The notes: a model not told the origin generated them from the sequence alone. Positions 31,694 through 41,956 are shown, numbered from the stretch's first letter. The stretch is 64,000 nucleotides of DNA from RHKX01 sp963823565 (GCA_963823565.1 CAWGLR010000003.1:186001-250000), one strand, 5' to 3'. Made by a program: numbers and translations.

Positions 31694-33058
31694 ATGGCAG
31701 GTAGCCAACCGTCGCCTGAGGCGATCGCCGGCATGCTCGAGCGCGAGGGCGAGCGCTTCGAGCAGTTGCACCCCGGGTCGCGCCGCCTCTACGACCGCGC
31801 CACCCACGGCCTGCTCTCGGGCGTGCCGATGAACTGGATGACGCGCTGGCCCGGCCACTTCCCGATCGTCGTCGCCGAGGCGCGCGGCGCCTCCATCGTC
31901 GACGTCGACGGAAATCGCTACGTCGACCTGTGCCTCGGCGACACCGGCGCGATGTGCGGCCACTCGCCGGAACCGGCGATCCTCGCGATGCGCGCTCAGC
32001 TCGGCCGCGGGATGACGACGATGCTGCCGACCGAGGACGCGGCCGAGGTCGGCGACCTGATGTGCCGGCGCTTCGGCCTGCGCCACTGGCAGTTCACGAC
32101 GTCGGCCACCGACGCGAACCGCTTCGTCATCCGCCACTGCCGCCAGGTCACCGGCCGGCCGAAGATCCTCGTCTTCAACCACTGCTACCACGGCACCGTG
32201 GACGAGACGGTGGTCGAGCTCTCGCCCGAGGGCGAGGTCGTGCCGCGCTTCGGCAGCGTCGGCCCGCCGGTCGACCCGGCGGAGACGACGCGCGTCGTCG
32301 AGTTCAACGACGTCGAGGCGCTCGAGCGCGAGCTCTCCCACGGCGACGTCGCTTGCGTGCTGGCCGAGCCGGCGATGACCAACGTCGGCATCGTCCTCCC
32401 CGAGCCCGGCTTCCACGAGACCCTGCGGGGGATCTGCGACGAGACCGGGACGCTGCTCGTCATCGACGAGACCCACACCCTGAGCTGCGGGCCCGGCGGC
32501 TTCACCGCCGAGTACGGCCTGCGGCCCGACGCGATGACGATGGGCAAGCCGATCGCGGCCGGCATCCCCACCGGCGCCTTCGGCCTCTCCGACGACCTCG
32601 CCGCGCGGGTCGGCGAGACCGAGATCCCGGAGGCGACCGACGTCGGAGGCGTCGGCGGCACCCTCGCCGGCAACGCGCTCCAGCTCGCCGCCGTCCGCGC
32701 CACCCTCGGCCGCGTCCTCACCGAGGCGGCCTACCACCGGATGATCGAGCTCGCCAGCCGCTACGAGATGGGTGTCCGCGAGACGGTCTCCCAGTATGAC
32801 CTCGACTGGTCCGTCGTCAGGCTCGGCTGCCGGGTCGAGTACATGTTCTCGCCGGAGCCGCCCCGCAACGGCGCCGAGGCCAACGAGGTCATCGGCGGCC
32901 CGCTCGACGAACTCATGCACCTGGCGATGCTCAACCGCGGCATCCTCTTCACGCCGTTCCACATGATGGCCCTGATGTCGCCCGCCACCACCGAGGCCCA
33001 CATCGGCGCCCACTCGGTCGCGTTCGCCGAGGTCGTCGGCGAGCTGACGAGCGGCTAG
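31694..33058 (+). CDS. Class III aminotransferase, glutamate-1-semialdehyde aminomutase-like
   Basis: A 454-residue PLP enzyme. It shows V-D-V-D-G-N-R-Y-V-D-L-C-L-G-D, the substrate-side T-T-S-A-T-D-A-N-R-F and the acidic L-V-I-D-E-T-H-T-L that holds the PLP ring nitrogen. The Schiff-base lysine is in M-T-M-G-K-P-I-A-A-G. The closest large family is HemL/GSAM, but no other haem gene is nearby and the S-A-T-D-A substitution (usually S-G-T-E-A) suggests an amino-acid transaminase or mutase of different specificity. Fold-fold dimer and cytosolic location are expected. Confidence 0.85.
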   Translation: MAGSQPSPEAIAGMLEREGERFEQLHPGSRRLYDRATHGLLSGVPMNWMTRWPGHFPIVVAEARGASIVDVDGNRYVDLCLGDTGAMCGHSPEPAILAMRAQLGRGMTTMLPTEDAAEVGDLMCRRFGLRHWQFTTSATDANRFVIRHCRQVTGRPKILVFNHCYHGTVDETVVELSPEGEVVPRFGSVGPPVDPAETTRVVEFNDVEALERELSHGDVACVLAEPAMTNVGIVLPEPGFHETLRGICDETGTLLVIDETHTLSCGPGGFTAEYGLRPDAMTMGKPIAAGIPTGAFGLSDDLAARVGETEIPEATDVGGVGGTLAGNALQLAAVRATLGRVLTEAAYHRMIELASRYEMGVRETVSQYDLDWSVVRLGCRVEYMFSPEPPRNGAEANEVIGGPLDELMHLAMLNRGILFTPFHMMALMSPATTEAHIGAHSVAFAEVVGELTSG

Positions 33059-33115
33059 GGCACGCGCCGGGTCGCGGCGACGGTTAGCGGCAGCCGAGGC
33101 GGGCAGCCGAGGCCC

Positions 33116-33385
33116 ATGCAGATTCTCGGACTGATCCTGATCGGGCTCGTCATCGGCGTCATCGCCCGCCTCATCCTCCCCGGCCGCCAGCACATCGGCG
33201 TCCTCATGACCCTCGTGCTGGGAGTCGGCGGCGCGCTCGTCGGCGGCATCGTCGCCAGCGCGATCGGCGAGGGCGACATCTTCGAGCTCAACTTCATCGG
33301 CACGGTCGTCGGCGTGATCGCCGCGATCCTCCTCATCGCCGCGGCGGAGGGCATGGGCGTCGGCGACGATCGCAAGCGCGTCTAG
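33116..33385 (+). CDS. GlsB/YeaQ/YmgE-type stress membrane protein
   Basis: An 89-residue protein with three hydrophobic segments and the family pattern I-G-x-V-I-G-V-I-A-R-L-I-L-P-G-R-Q and G-V-G-G-A-L-V-G-G. These small transglycosylase-associated proteins respond to envelope or osmotic stress in other bacteria; the mechanism is unclear. It lies 57 bases after the aminotransferase gene and ends at a bidirectional hairpin. Confidence 0.88.
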   Translation: MQILGLILIGLVIGVIARLILPGRQHIGVLMTLVLGVGGALVGGIVASAIGEGDIFELNFIGTVVGVIAAILLIAAAEGMGVGDDRKRV

Positions 33386-33413
33386 GCCCGCCACTCGGCG
33401 AATCCCCGGGCCT
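33384..33413. terminator. Bidirectional hairpin between convergent genes
   Basis: AGGCCCG (33384-33390) pairs with CGGGCCT (33407-33413) across a 16-base loop. It lies between the YeaQ-like gene and the minus-strand small membrane gene, so it may serve both. Confidence 0.45.
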
Positions 33414-33425
33414 GAGGACCCAGGC

Positions 33426-33718
33426 TCAGCAGGACACGACGGGGTGCGGGCCGGCGAGGTAGACCAGCCCGAAGTAGATCAGCGCGAGGACGGTCGCAGA
33501 CCGCATGAGGCCCGGCGCCGCCGTCGGCTGGTCCCTGGTCCCGATATAGCCGGCGATGAGCGCGGGGACCACGGCGACGGCACTCAGAAGCAGGTAGATG
33601 AGGGAGAAGGCGCCCCAGATCGGGAGCAGCACCGCCAGCAAGCCGATCCAGAGGGTGACGAACAGGACCGTCAGGCGCGGCGCGCCAGGAGCGCGGCCTC
33701 CTCCTCGACGAATGCCAC
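33426..33718 (-). CDS. Small membrane protein with an interrupted 5' end
   Basis: The C-terminal part (about 80 codons) encodes two to three hydrophobic helices (L-L-P-I-W-G-A-F-S-L-I-Y and V-P-A-L-I-A-G-Y-I-G). It has only CTG or TTG candidates and no ribosome binding site. Immediately upstream, a leaderless GTG at 33718 opens a 15-residue frame VAFVEEEAALLARRA that stops at 33671 and overlaps the CTG of the membrane frame (CTGA). Either one base was lost and this was a single protein, or the short ORF delivers ribosomes to the membrane ORF by coupling. Confidence 0.45.
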
Positions 33719-33724
33719 GCCCGC

Positions 33725-33730
33725 AGCCTA
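33725..33730 (-). promoter_or_regulatory. Candidate -10 box, leaderless
   Basis: TAGGCT on the minus strand ends six bases before the GTG at 33718. Confidence 0.45.
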
Positions 33731-33788
33731 AGCCGCCGTCGAGCGGGCGGCTCCGCGGAACCGCCCCATGCGATTCCGGTCTCCAGCC

Positions 33789-35750
<1,962 letters not shown>

Positions 35751-35890
35751 CCGCACTCTCCTCTCGCGTCGACTGATCGATCCATACCCACGCTAGCCGA
35801 ACTCGACTCACTCGCTGCGCGGCGGCTACGATCGCGCAGCTTCGGGCCGGCAGACGTGTTCAATCCGGCGGGGCCCCGGTCCTCCTTCCG

Positions 35891-36955
35891 ATGAGACTCC
35901 TTCCTCGCAGAGCCCGACGGACGCTCGCGGCCCTCGTCGCGGCCGCCGCCGCCCTCGCCGCCGCCGCCCCGGCTCCCGCCGCCGAGCGGGTCGGCGAGCC
36001 CGCCGCCGAGGTGCGCGACTACTGGACCCCGTCGCGGATGCGCGCGGCCGAGCCGGTCGAGGAGGTCGTCCCCGCGACCGCGCCGGCTCCGCAGGCGCCC
36101 GCGCCGGTGATCGGCGGCGTGCCGACGTACGTGCCGCCCGCCGAGGCGAGCGCCCCCTCGCGGGCGAAGCTCCGTTCCGGCGCTCCGCGGGTGGAGCTGC
36201 CCATGCTCTCCCGCCTCGTCCCGGACGAGTCGGCCGCGGGCGTGCGAATGCACGGCCGCGTCTTCTTCACGATTCCCAGCGGGCCGGAGGCGGACGACTA
36301 CTCGTGCTCGGGCACCGTGGTCAACAGCCAGAACCGGCGGGTGGTCTGGACGGCGGGGCACTGTGCCTACGAGCGCGATGGCGGCGGCTACGTCGAGAAC
36401 TGGACCTTCATCCCCGCCTACCGCGACGGCGCCGCCCCGTTCGGCGAGTGGCCGGCGAAGCGGCTGCTCGTCACCGGCCGCTACAGCAGGGCGCAGGACA
36501 TCCGCTACGACTTCGCCGCGGCGGCGGTCGCCCGCGATCCCGCCGGCCAGGCGATCCAGGACGTCGTCGGCGCCCGCGGCATCGCCTTCAACCAGGTGCG
36601 CAGACAGCGTTACTCCGCCTACGGCTATCCGGTCGTCGGCCGCTTCGCCGGCAACCGGCGTGAGTACTCGTGCGCGAGCGACGAGCAGGGGGGAGATCGC
36701 TTCTTCCCGACCGAGCCGCGGCCCCTGGCCATCAGCTGCGACATGACCGGAGGCGCCAGCGGCGGCGGCTGGATCGCGCCCGGCGGCGTCCTGCTCTCGG
36801 ACACGAGTTACGGCTACGGGAACGACCCCTTCACCCTCTACGGCCCCTACCTCGGCGACGCAGCCGAGAACCTCTACCGCGAGATCGCGTACAAGCGCAA
36901 GAAGAAGCGCGGCGGGAAGGGCGGCAAGGGCGGGGGTCGAGGCGGGAAGCGCTGA
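35891..36955 (+). CDS. Secreted trypsin-like serine protease with basic tail
   Basis: 354 residues. An Arg-rich, Ala-rich signal peptide (about 1-32) is followed by a pro-region containing Y-W-T-P-S-R-M-R-A-A and a Pro-rich linker. The V8/glutamyl-endopeptidase-like domain has the triad H157 in W-T-A-G-H-C, D207 in R-Y-D-F-A and S290 in G-G-A-S-G-G-G-W. Four further cysteines suggest disulphides. It ends in a Lys/Gly/Arg tail (about the last 20 residues), which could bind wall polymers. A paralogue lies at 39365, and a dispersed repeat follows 18 bases after the stop. Confidence 0.9.
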   Translation: MRLLPRRARRTLAALVAAAAALAAAAPAPAAERVGEPAAEVRDYWTPSRMRAAEPVEEVVPATAPAPQAPAPVIGGVPTYVPPAEASAPSRAKLRSGAPRVELPMLSRLVPDESAAGVRMHGRVFFTIPSGPEADDYSCSGTVVNSQNRRVVWTAGHCAYERDGGGYVENWTFIPAYRDGAAPFGEWPAKRLLVTGRYSRAQDIRYDFAAAAVARDPAGQAIQDVVGARGIAFNQVRRQRYSAYGYPVVGRFAGNRREYSCASDEQGGDRFFPTEPRPLAISCDMTGGASGGGWIAPGGVLLSDTSYGYGNDPFTLYGPYLGDAAENLYREIAYKRKKKRGGKGGKGGGRGGKR

Positions 36956-36973
36956 GCCTGGCGTATCTCCCGC

Positions 36974-37110
36974 TGCGGCGGGGATTTTGGCGCCTGCCGG
37001 TTCCTGGTCTATCCCTCCGGTATCTCGGACGGATTCGACCCCGCTGGGGTCACTGAGTACGACATATCGCACTGAGCGACCCCAGCGCTGAGGATGTCGC
37101 CATGGACGAG
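36974..37110. repeat. Dispersed intergenic repeat, copy 2
   Basis: Matches copies 1 and 3 over the core (TTGGCGCC arm as in copy 1, CTATCC, CGGACGGATTCGACC, the GACCCC-GCT-GGGGTC hairpin at 37037-37051, TACGACATATCG, ACTGAGCGACCCC, ATGGACGA). It is in the same orientation as the others and starts just behind the secreted protease gene. The remaining bases to 37254 show nothing recognisable. Confidence 0.8.
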
Positions 37111-37254
37111 AGGCTTCGCCTACGGGCCGCACCCACCCGATGAGCACTTCTGTTTGCCCGTCAAGTGCGTCCATGCCAGCGACATCGCAGCCCTTGTCGG
37201 CTTGCAGGTCTCTACGGCATTGGGCCGGGCCGGTCGGCCAGTGAGCGCCCGCGC

Positions 37255-38862
37255 CTAAGAGCGCCCGGCCGCGACGCGCTTCCGGTGGGTGCGGATCTCG
37301 CTCATGATCCGCTCCAGCCGCGGCTCCGAGCTCGAGTCGACGTGGCGCATCGCGGCGCCGACCGCCGGGTGGACTGCGCTGATCTGCTCGTGCATCGCCT
37401 GGGCCACCGCGCGGTAGGTGGGATGGCCCTCGCGGCCGGAGCGGAGCTCGCAGACGTGCATGGCCTCGCGCGCGTTCATGTCGAGCACGTAGCGGATGCG
37501 ATAGCCGAGGCAGAGCGCGTAGGGCGCGAGCTCGGGCATCCCCGCCTGCTCGAGGCGGTGGAACTCGGCGCGTGAGATCTCGAGGGCGCGGGCGTAGTCG
37601 TCGCCGGCTCCGGCCTCGACGACCTCCTCGGGGATCCCGGCGCCGAGGTCGGGGGAGAGCGACTGCCACTGGCAGGTCAGCATGCGGTGGCGCTGCATGT
37701 CGCGGAACCCGCCGTAGTCGGAGACGATCTCGAACCGGTAGCGCACCGCCTCCCAGCCGCGGCCCGGGCGGTGACGGCGGTTGGCCCGCTCGCCGACGAG
37801 GTCGGCGACGAGCTGCTCGCGCTCGATCGGGTCGAGGGCGTCCAGCCGCGCGCGGATCTCCGCCTCCGGCAGCCCCGTCGACTCGTAGAGGGACGCGGCC
37901 AACAGCGCCTCCTCGTCGCCGTCGACGTGGATCAGCTCGACCGTCGGCGCATCGCCGCCGCCGCGGCGGTCGAGGCCGAGCCGGGCGACCCAGCGCTCGG
38001 TGTCCTCGCGGCGGGTGCGCAGGTAGTCGATCCACTCGCCGCCGCGTTCGGGGCGGCCGACCCGGGAGATGAAGCTCGGGATCACCGCGCCGAGCTCCTC
38101 GAGCGCCATCCCGCCGACCTCGCGCGCTTCGGGCAGCGGCGAGGAGAGGAGGCGCAGCAGGAGCTGCTCGTAGGCCTGCCCGGAGGCGTAGATTCCGACG
38201 TGGGAGAGGGTGGAGGCGGGAAGCAGGCCGCGCAGCAGGTCGAGTGCCTTCGCGCGGATCGAGCGCGCCCAGGCGCTCTCGGGCTCGTCCCCGCGCGGCC
38301 AGCGCTCCTCCGCCCATGCCTGGACGGCCCGGAGCGAGCGCGAGTAGATCGCGAAGACCTCGTCCATCGCGGCGGCGAACTCCGGCCCGGCCTGATCCCC
38401 GCGCCAGTAGCGCCAGGACCCCGGCAAGCCCGGCTCCGCGTCCTCGTGCATCGGCTTGTCGTAGGCGATGTAGCGCGTCGACTGCTCGAGGTAGGCGGCG
38501 AGCCGGCCGCGCTGAAGCGTCTTGGTGAGCACGTTGGAAACCCACTCGCAGGCGAGGTGGGCGCCGCCGAGCTGGGCGACCGAGTCGTCGCCGTAGCCGA
38601 TGAAGATCCGCTCGTAGAGCTGCGCGGCCCGCTCGCCCTCCTCGCCGTCGAACGGTCGCGGCGCCTCGGCGGAGTCGTCGGCGAACTCGTCGAGATAGAG
38701 GCGCCGCAGCGTCCCGCCGTACCGCGAGTAGCGGGCGAAGAGCGCCCCCTTCACCGTTTCCGGCAGGTTCGTCAGGGCGAACACGGGCCGGTCGAGGTTC
38801 GAGAAATGGGGCTCGAGCGCGGCGCGCTCGGCAGGGGTGAACGTCTCGACCGGGTACCTCAT
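37255..38862 (-). CDS. thyX: Flavin-dependent thymidylate synthase, tandem ThyX domains
   Basis: 535 residues, about twice a normal ThyX, formed by two ThyX-like halves. The first half contains E-Q-S-T-R-Y-I-A-Y. The second has F-R-D-M-Q-R-H-R-M-L-T-C-Q-W-Q-S-L-S, the counterpart of the RHRxxS substrate/FAD motif, although diverged. ThyX makes dTMP from dUMP with methylene-THF, NADPH and FAD. Pseudo-dimeric two-domain forms exist in several actinobacteria. A TAAAGT box lies 11 bases before the ATG at 38862; no ribosome binding site is visible. Confidence 0.85.
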   Translation of the reverse strand: MRYPVETFTPAERAALEPHFSNLDRPVFALTNLPETVKGALFARYSRYGGTLRRLYLDEFADDSAEAPRPFDGEEGERAAQLYERIFIGYGDDSVAQLGGAHLACEWVSNVLTKTLQRGRLAAYLEQSTRYIAYDKPMHEDAEPGLPGSWRYWRGDQAGPEFAAAMDEVFAIYSRSLRAVQAWAEERWPRGDEPESAWARSIRAKALDLLRGLLPASTLSHVGIYASGQAYEQLLLRLLSSPLPEAREVGGMALEELGAVIPSFISRVGRPERGGEWIDYLRTRREDTERWVARLGLDRRGGGDAPTVELIHVDGDEEALLAASLYESTGLPEAEIRARLDALDPIEREQLVADLVGERANRRHRPGRGWEAVRYRFEIVSDYGGFRDMQRHRMLTCQWQSLSPDLGAGIPEEVVEAGAGDDYARALEISRAEFHRLEQAGMPELAPYALCLGYRIRYVLDMNAREAMHVCELRSGREGHPTYRAVAQAMHEQISAVHPAVGAAMRHVDSSSEPRLERIMSEIRTHRKRVAAGRS

Positions 38863-38930
38863 CGGGGCCGACGACTTTACGTTCTCCTCCGGCGTCGGCG
38901 CGGTCCCCCGAGGCCGCAAAGTGCGGGGCC

Positions 38931-39290
38931 TCAGGCCGGCGGCGCGGCCATCACCTCGAGGCGATGTCCGCCCGGCGCGAGCACGAACGCCCGGTGCTCG
39001 CCCCACAGCTGCCGAGCGTCCTCGACCTCGAACCCGCGGGCGCGGAGCAGCTCGACGACCTGCTGGAAGGGGGTGACGACGAAGGCGGGGTGGCCGAGGG
39101 TCGGGACCGCCGCGGCCTCGGTGAGAATCAGGTGGACCTGAGTGCCGCCGCCGTCGAACCAGCGCACCGCGTCGCCGAGCGGCTCCGGCGATTCGATCGC
39201 CTCGAAGCCGATCGTCTCGAGCATCTCGCCGAATCGATCGGCGTCGGTGGGCGTTACCTCGATCGAGACGTGATGGAGTCTTGCCGGCAT
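38931..39290 (-). CDS. VOC-superfamily (glyoxalase-like) protein
   Basis: A 119-residue vicinal-oxygen-chelate fold protein. It opens R-L-H-H-V-S-I-E-V, the typical first strand with a metal-ligand His, and ends P-G-G-H-R-L-E-V-M with a metal-side Glu. The middle contains G-G-T-Q-V-H-L-I-L-T. Such single-module proteins dimerise and act as isomerases, dioxygenases or antibiotic-binding proteins. The specific role is unknown. It is divergent from the RTX-tailed protease gene. Confidence 0.8.
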   Translation of the reverse strand: MPARLHHVSIEVTPTDADRFGEMLETIGFEAIESPEPLGDAVRWFDGGGTQVHLILTEAAAVPTLGHPAFVVTPFQQVVELLRARGFEVEDARQLWGEHRAFVLAPGGHRLEVMAAPPA

Positions 39291-39364
39291 CTGACTACCC
39301 GCGGATCATCGAGCATCGGCGCGAGCGGCGTTGCGACGCCGCTGCCGTGGGCAGCGGAGGAGCG

Positions 39365-40594
39365 ATGAGGCGCGGCGCGATCCTGCTTGCATCGGCCCTG
39401 GCCGCCCTGGCCGCCCTGGCCGCCCTGGCCGCCCTGGGGCCGGGCGCCGCGAGCGCGGCCGCGGGCGACGAGGGCTTCCTCGCGGCGCCGCCCGCGGCGC
39501 GGCTCGCCCCCGCCGAGGCCCAGCGCGCCTGGACCCCCGAGCGAATCGCCTCCGCCCCGCCGCTGCGCGTCGCGCCCGGCGGCGCCCTGCGGACCGCGCC
39601 GCGGAGCCCGGAGCTCTTCTCCGCCGCCCCCGCCCTGCGCAGCGAGCAGCCGGTCGGCGCCGGCCGCTATCCCAATCGCGTCCACGGCAAGCTCGTCGGC
39701 CGCTTCCCCGGGCTCGGCGACTTCTCGTGCTCGGCGACGATCGTCAGCAGCCGCTCCGGCAGCCTGCTGACCTCGGCCGGGCACTGCGCCTACGACGCGC
39801 GCAGCGGCACCACTGCGAGCGAGCTCGCGTTCGCACCCGGCTACTCGAAGGGCCGGCTCCCCTACGGCATCTGGCCGGTCCGCAACCTGATCGTGCCCGG
39901 CGCCTGGGCCCGGTTCGGGTCGCTCGACTACGACTTCTCGATGCTGCGCACGGTGAAGCGCGGCGGCAGGCCGGTCCAGCGCCTCGGCTCGCGCGGGATC
40001 GGCTTCGGCCAGCCACTGCGGCTGCGGCTGGAGGCGTTCGGCTATCCGGCCTCCGGCCGGCCCTCCTACGACGGCCGCCGGTTGATCCGCTGCGTTGGCC
40101 GCAGCTCTCCCGATCCCGCGCGCTTCGGCGGGCCCCGCGGCCGCGGGATGCGCTGCGACCAGGCGGAGGGCGCGAGCGGCGGCGGCTGGGTCGCCCAGGG
40201 CAGCTTCGTCGTCTCCAACACCAGCCACGGCTATCCGCGCCGGCCCGGGTTCTTCTTCGGCCCGCGCTACGCCGCCGAGGCCCGCGACATCTACTCCTCG
40301 CGGGTGCGGGGCTGGCCGTCGATCGGGCCGATCCGCTGCGGCGGCAGCGTCGCGACGATCGTCGGCACCGACCGCGGCGAGCGGATCCGCGGGACCAGGG
40401 GCGCCGACGTGATCGCGACGATCGGCGGCGACGACCGGATCTCGGGCCGCGGCGGCGCCGACCGGATCTGCGGCGGCGATGGGGACGACCTCATCTCGGG
40501 GGGCGGCGGCGAGGACCGTATCGACGGCGGCCGCGGGCGCGACCGCTGCGGCGGCCGCACGGGGAACCGCCTGCGCGGTTGCGAGCGGGGCTGA
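39365..40594 (+). CDS. Secreted trypsin-like serine protease with RTX-type calcium repeats
   Basis: 409 residues from the ATG at 39365 (GGAGG upstream). The signal peptide hydrophobic core is A-L-A repeated five times, encoded by a 9-bp tandem repeat. The pro-region has A-W-T-P-E-R-I-A-S-A like the protease at 35891. The protease domain has H140 in T-S-A-G-H-C, D190 in D-Y-D-F-S and S271 in G-A-S-G-G-G-W. After about residue 330 come several G-G-x-G-x-D calcium-binding nonapeptides. RTX repeats fold on meeting calcium outside the cell, suggesting a wall-retained or calcium-activated exoprotease. Confidence 0.9.
   Translation: MRRGAILLASALAALAALAALAALGPGAASAAAGDEGFLAAPPAARLAPAEAQRAWTPERIASAPPLRVAPGGALRTAPRSPELFSAAPALRSEQPVGAGRYPNRVHGKLVGRFPGLGDFSCSATIVSSRSGSLLTSAGHCAYDARSGTTASELAFAPGYSKGRLPYGIWPVRNLIVPGAWARFGSLDYDFSMLRTVKRGGRPVQRLGSRGIGFGQPLRLRLEAFGYPASGRPSYDGRRLIRCVGRSSPDPARFGGPRGRGMRCDQAEGASGGGWVAQGSFVVSNTSHGYPRRPGFFFGPRYAAEARDIYSSRVRGWPSIGPIRCGGSVATIVGTDRGERIRGTRGADVIATIGGDDRISGRGGADRICGGDGDDLISGGGGEDRIDGGRGRDRCGGRTGNRLRGCERG
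39395..39437 (+). repeat. 9-bp tandem repeat inside the protease signal peptide
   Basis: Nearly five copies of GCCCTGGCC, each coding Ala-Leu-Ala, form the hydrophobic core of the signal peptide. Copy-number changes would keep frame and alter only the length of the h-region. Confidence 0.85.
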
Positions 40595-40605
40595 GGGCTT
40601 TAAGG

Positions 40606-40631
40606 CCCCCGCTTCGCTTGGAGAGCGGGGG
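40606..40631 (+). terminator. Hairpin after the RTX protease
   Basis: CCCCCGCT pairs with AGCGGGGG across a 10-base loop, starting 11 bases after the stop. Its right arm overlaps the beginning of repeat copy 3. Confidence 0.55.
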
Positions 40632-40785
40632 TCCCGCGCGAGTGGCACCGAGGGGGCCGGGTGCGCCGGCTCCCGCCGCTGGGGTCTATCCGTCGGTATC
40701 CCGGACGAATCGACCCCGCTGGGGTCACTGGGTACGACATGTCGAACTGAGCGACCCCGGTGCTGGGAATGCCGCTGTGGACGAA
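40620..40785. repeat. Dispersed intergenic repeat, copy 3
   Basis: Closest to copy 1, sharing both the upstream arm (GGAGAGCGG, CGCGAGTGGCACCGAGGGGG) and the core with the GACCCC-GCT-GGGGTC hairpin at 40712-40726, TACGACATGTCG and ACTGAGCGACCCC. It lies directly behind the second secreted protease gene. A separate 14-bp palindrome GGCTCCGCGGAGCC follows at about 40799-40812. Confidence 0.8.
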
Positions 40786-40864
40786 GAGCGGGATTCGCGG
40801 CTCCGCGGAGCCCGCCATGGGATTCCGGATACCCGCCGCCCGTGCGCCGGGACGAGCAACCGGC

Positions 40865-41290
40865 CTAGGTGGCCGAGTCGACCTTCGCGAGGCCCTTCGG
40901 GATGTTCCGCCGCAGGCCGGCCGCGACGATCGGGCCGATGCCCGGGACCTTGCCCTTGAAGGCGATCTCGTAGTGCAGGTGCGAGCCGCCGTCGGGATTC
41001 GGGGTGAAGCGCATCTCGCCCTGGTGGTCCTTGATCGGCGAGCCCTTCGTGACCCGGTAGCGGATCAGCTCGTTCGGGACGACCTCGGTCACCGTCTCCT
41101 CGAACGGCGGGCCCGGGCCGACGCGCAGCTCGCGGACCGAGCCGACGCCGTTGCGCGTCCCGTCGTCGCCGTCCTTCAGGCGCCTGATCTTGGCGCCGAA
41201 GACGTCGGCGAGGTTCTCGTGCTCGGCGAGATAGGCGAACGAGCGCTCGACCGGCACCGAGAAGTCGTGGTCGACGATCACGCGCTGCAT
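40865..41290 (-). CDS. SRPBCC / polyketide-cyclase-like protein
   Basis: 141 residues with the START/Bet v1-like pattern. The N-terminal strand R-V-I-V-D-H-D-F-S-V-P-V-E-R-S-F-A-Y-L is followed by G-S-V-R-E-L-R, W-free central strands and a C-terminal helix G-L-R-R-N-I-P-K-G-L. Such domains bind lipids or hydrophobic ligands, and some cyclise polyketides or modulate cell-surface lipids. The ATG at 41290 is preferred over one at 41320 because it begins exactly at the first strand. Function unassigned. Confidence 0.78.
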   Translation of the reverse strand: MQRVIVDHDFSVPVERSFAYLAEHENLADVFGAKIRRLKDGDDGTRNGVGSVRELRVGPGPPFEETVTEVVPNELIRYRVTKGSPIKDHQGEMRFTPNPDGGSHLHYEIAFKGKVPGIGPIVAAGLRRNIPKGLAKVDSAT

Positions 41291-41354
41291 CGCGCGGCAT
41301 TCAATCAGGGACCGCCCCACCCCGGGGCAGAGGGGCCGGGCGGTCCCTGAAGAT

Positions 41355-41840
41355 CTAGCCGGCGCGGCCGAGGGGAGCCCGCAGGAGCCGGCGCGCGATC
41401 CCGCGGTGCGGACCGCCCTGCGCGGCGCCGATCTGCTCGGCGCGGCGGCGCAGGAGCACGACCGCCTCGGCCGTGGGCGCGAAGGGATCGGCTACGACGT
41501 AGCCGTTGGCGATCGACATCGCCGCGACTAGGGCGCCGTCGAGCTCGGCGCCGATCAGCTCGCCCTCGGGCATGGCCGCCGCGTCGCGCCCGGCGACCCG
41601 CTCGAGCGCCGCCCGGTCGACCTCGTGGTCGAGGCGGCGGATCGTCAGCCTGGCGCCGTACCCGTCCATGCGCGCCGCGTAGTCGGCGACGGCGCCGCCG
41701 ACGTGCTCGGGGCGCCGGCGGGGGGAGGAGGTGCGCCGCCGGCGCCTGCGGGCGGCGCGGGCGGCGAGTCGCCGCTGCGCGCCTTCGGTGCGCAGCTCTT
41801 CGGCGCGGTGGTTCGACATGTTCTGGATCAGGGCGATCAT
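41355..41840 (-). CDS. Hypothetical protein with half-GNAT-like domain
   Basis: 161 residues. An Arg-rich, low-complexity N-terminal third is followed by L-T-I-R-R-L and A-A-L-E-R-V-A-G-R-D, then G-E-L-I-G-A-E-L-D-G-A-L-V-A-A-M-S-I-A-N-G and V-A-D-P-F-A-P-T-A-E-A-V-V-L-L-R. This looks like the first half of a GNAT fold and recurs, as far as I recall, in Solirubrobacterales proteins. No acetyl-CoA loop is present. It diverges from the LuxR/AAA regulator, so the palindrome at 41957 could control both. Confidence 0.55.
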   Translation of the reverse strand: MIALIQNMSNHRAEELRTEGAQRRLAARAARRRRRRTSSPRRRPEHVGGAVADYAARMDGYGARLTIRRLDHEVDRAALERVAGRDAAAMPEGELIGAELDGALVAAMSIANGYVVADPFAPTAEAVVLLRRRAEQIGAAQGGPHRGIARRLLRAPLGRAG

Positions 41841-41956
41841 CTTTCAGTCCTCTCTCTTCCGATTCGTCGCAATCGAAGCTACGCCTGAGAGGGCCCCCGC
41901 ACATCGGCCTTTCGCGCCGACGTTGGGGACTCGACCCCTTACCTGAAGCGGGCCCA

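Noticed and set aside
30554..33394. A minus-strand 946-codon frame
   Set aside because: Antisense to the aminotransferase and out of frame with the AEC transporter; the composition is E/D/R/A low complexity.
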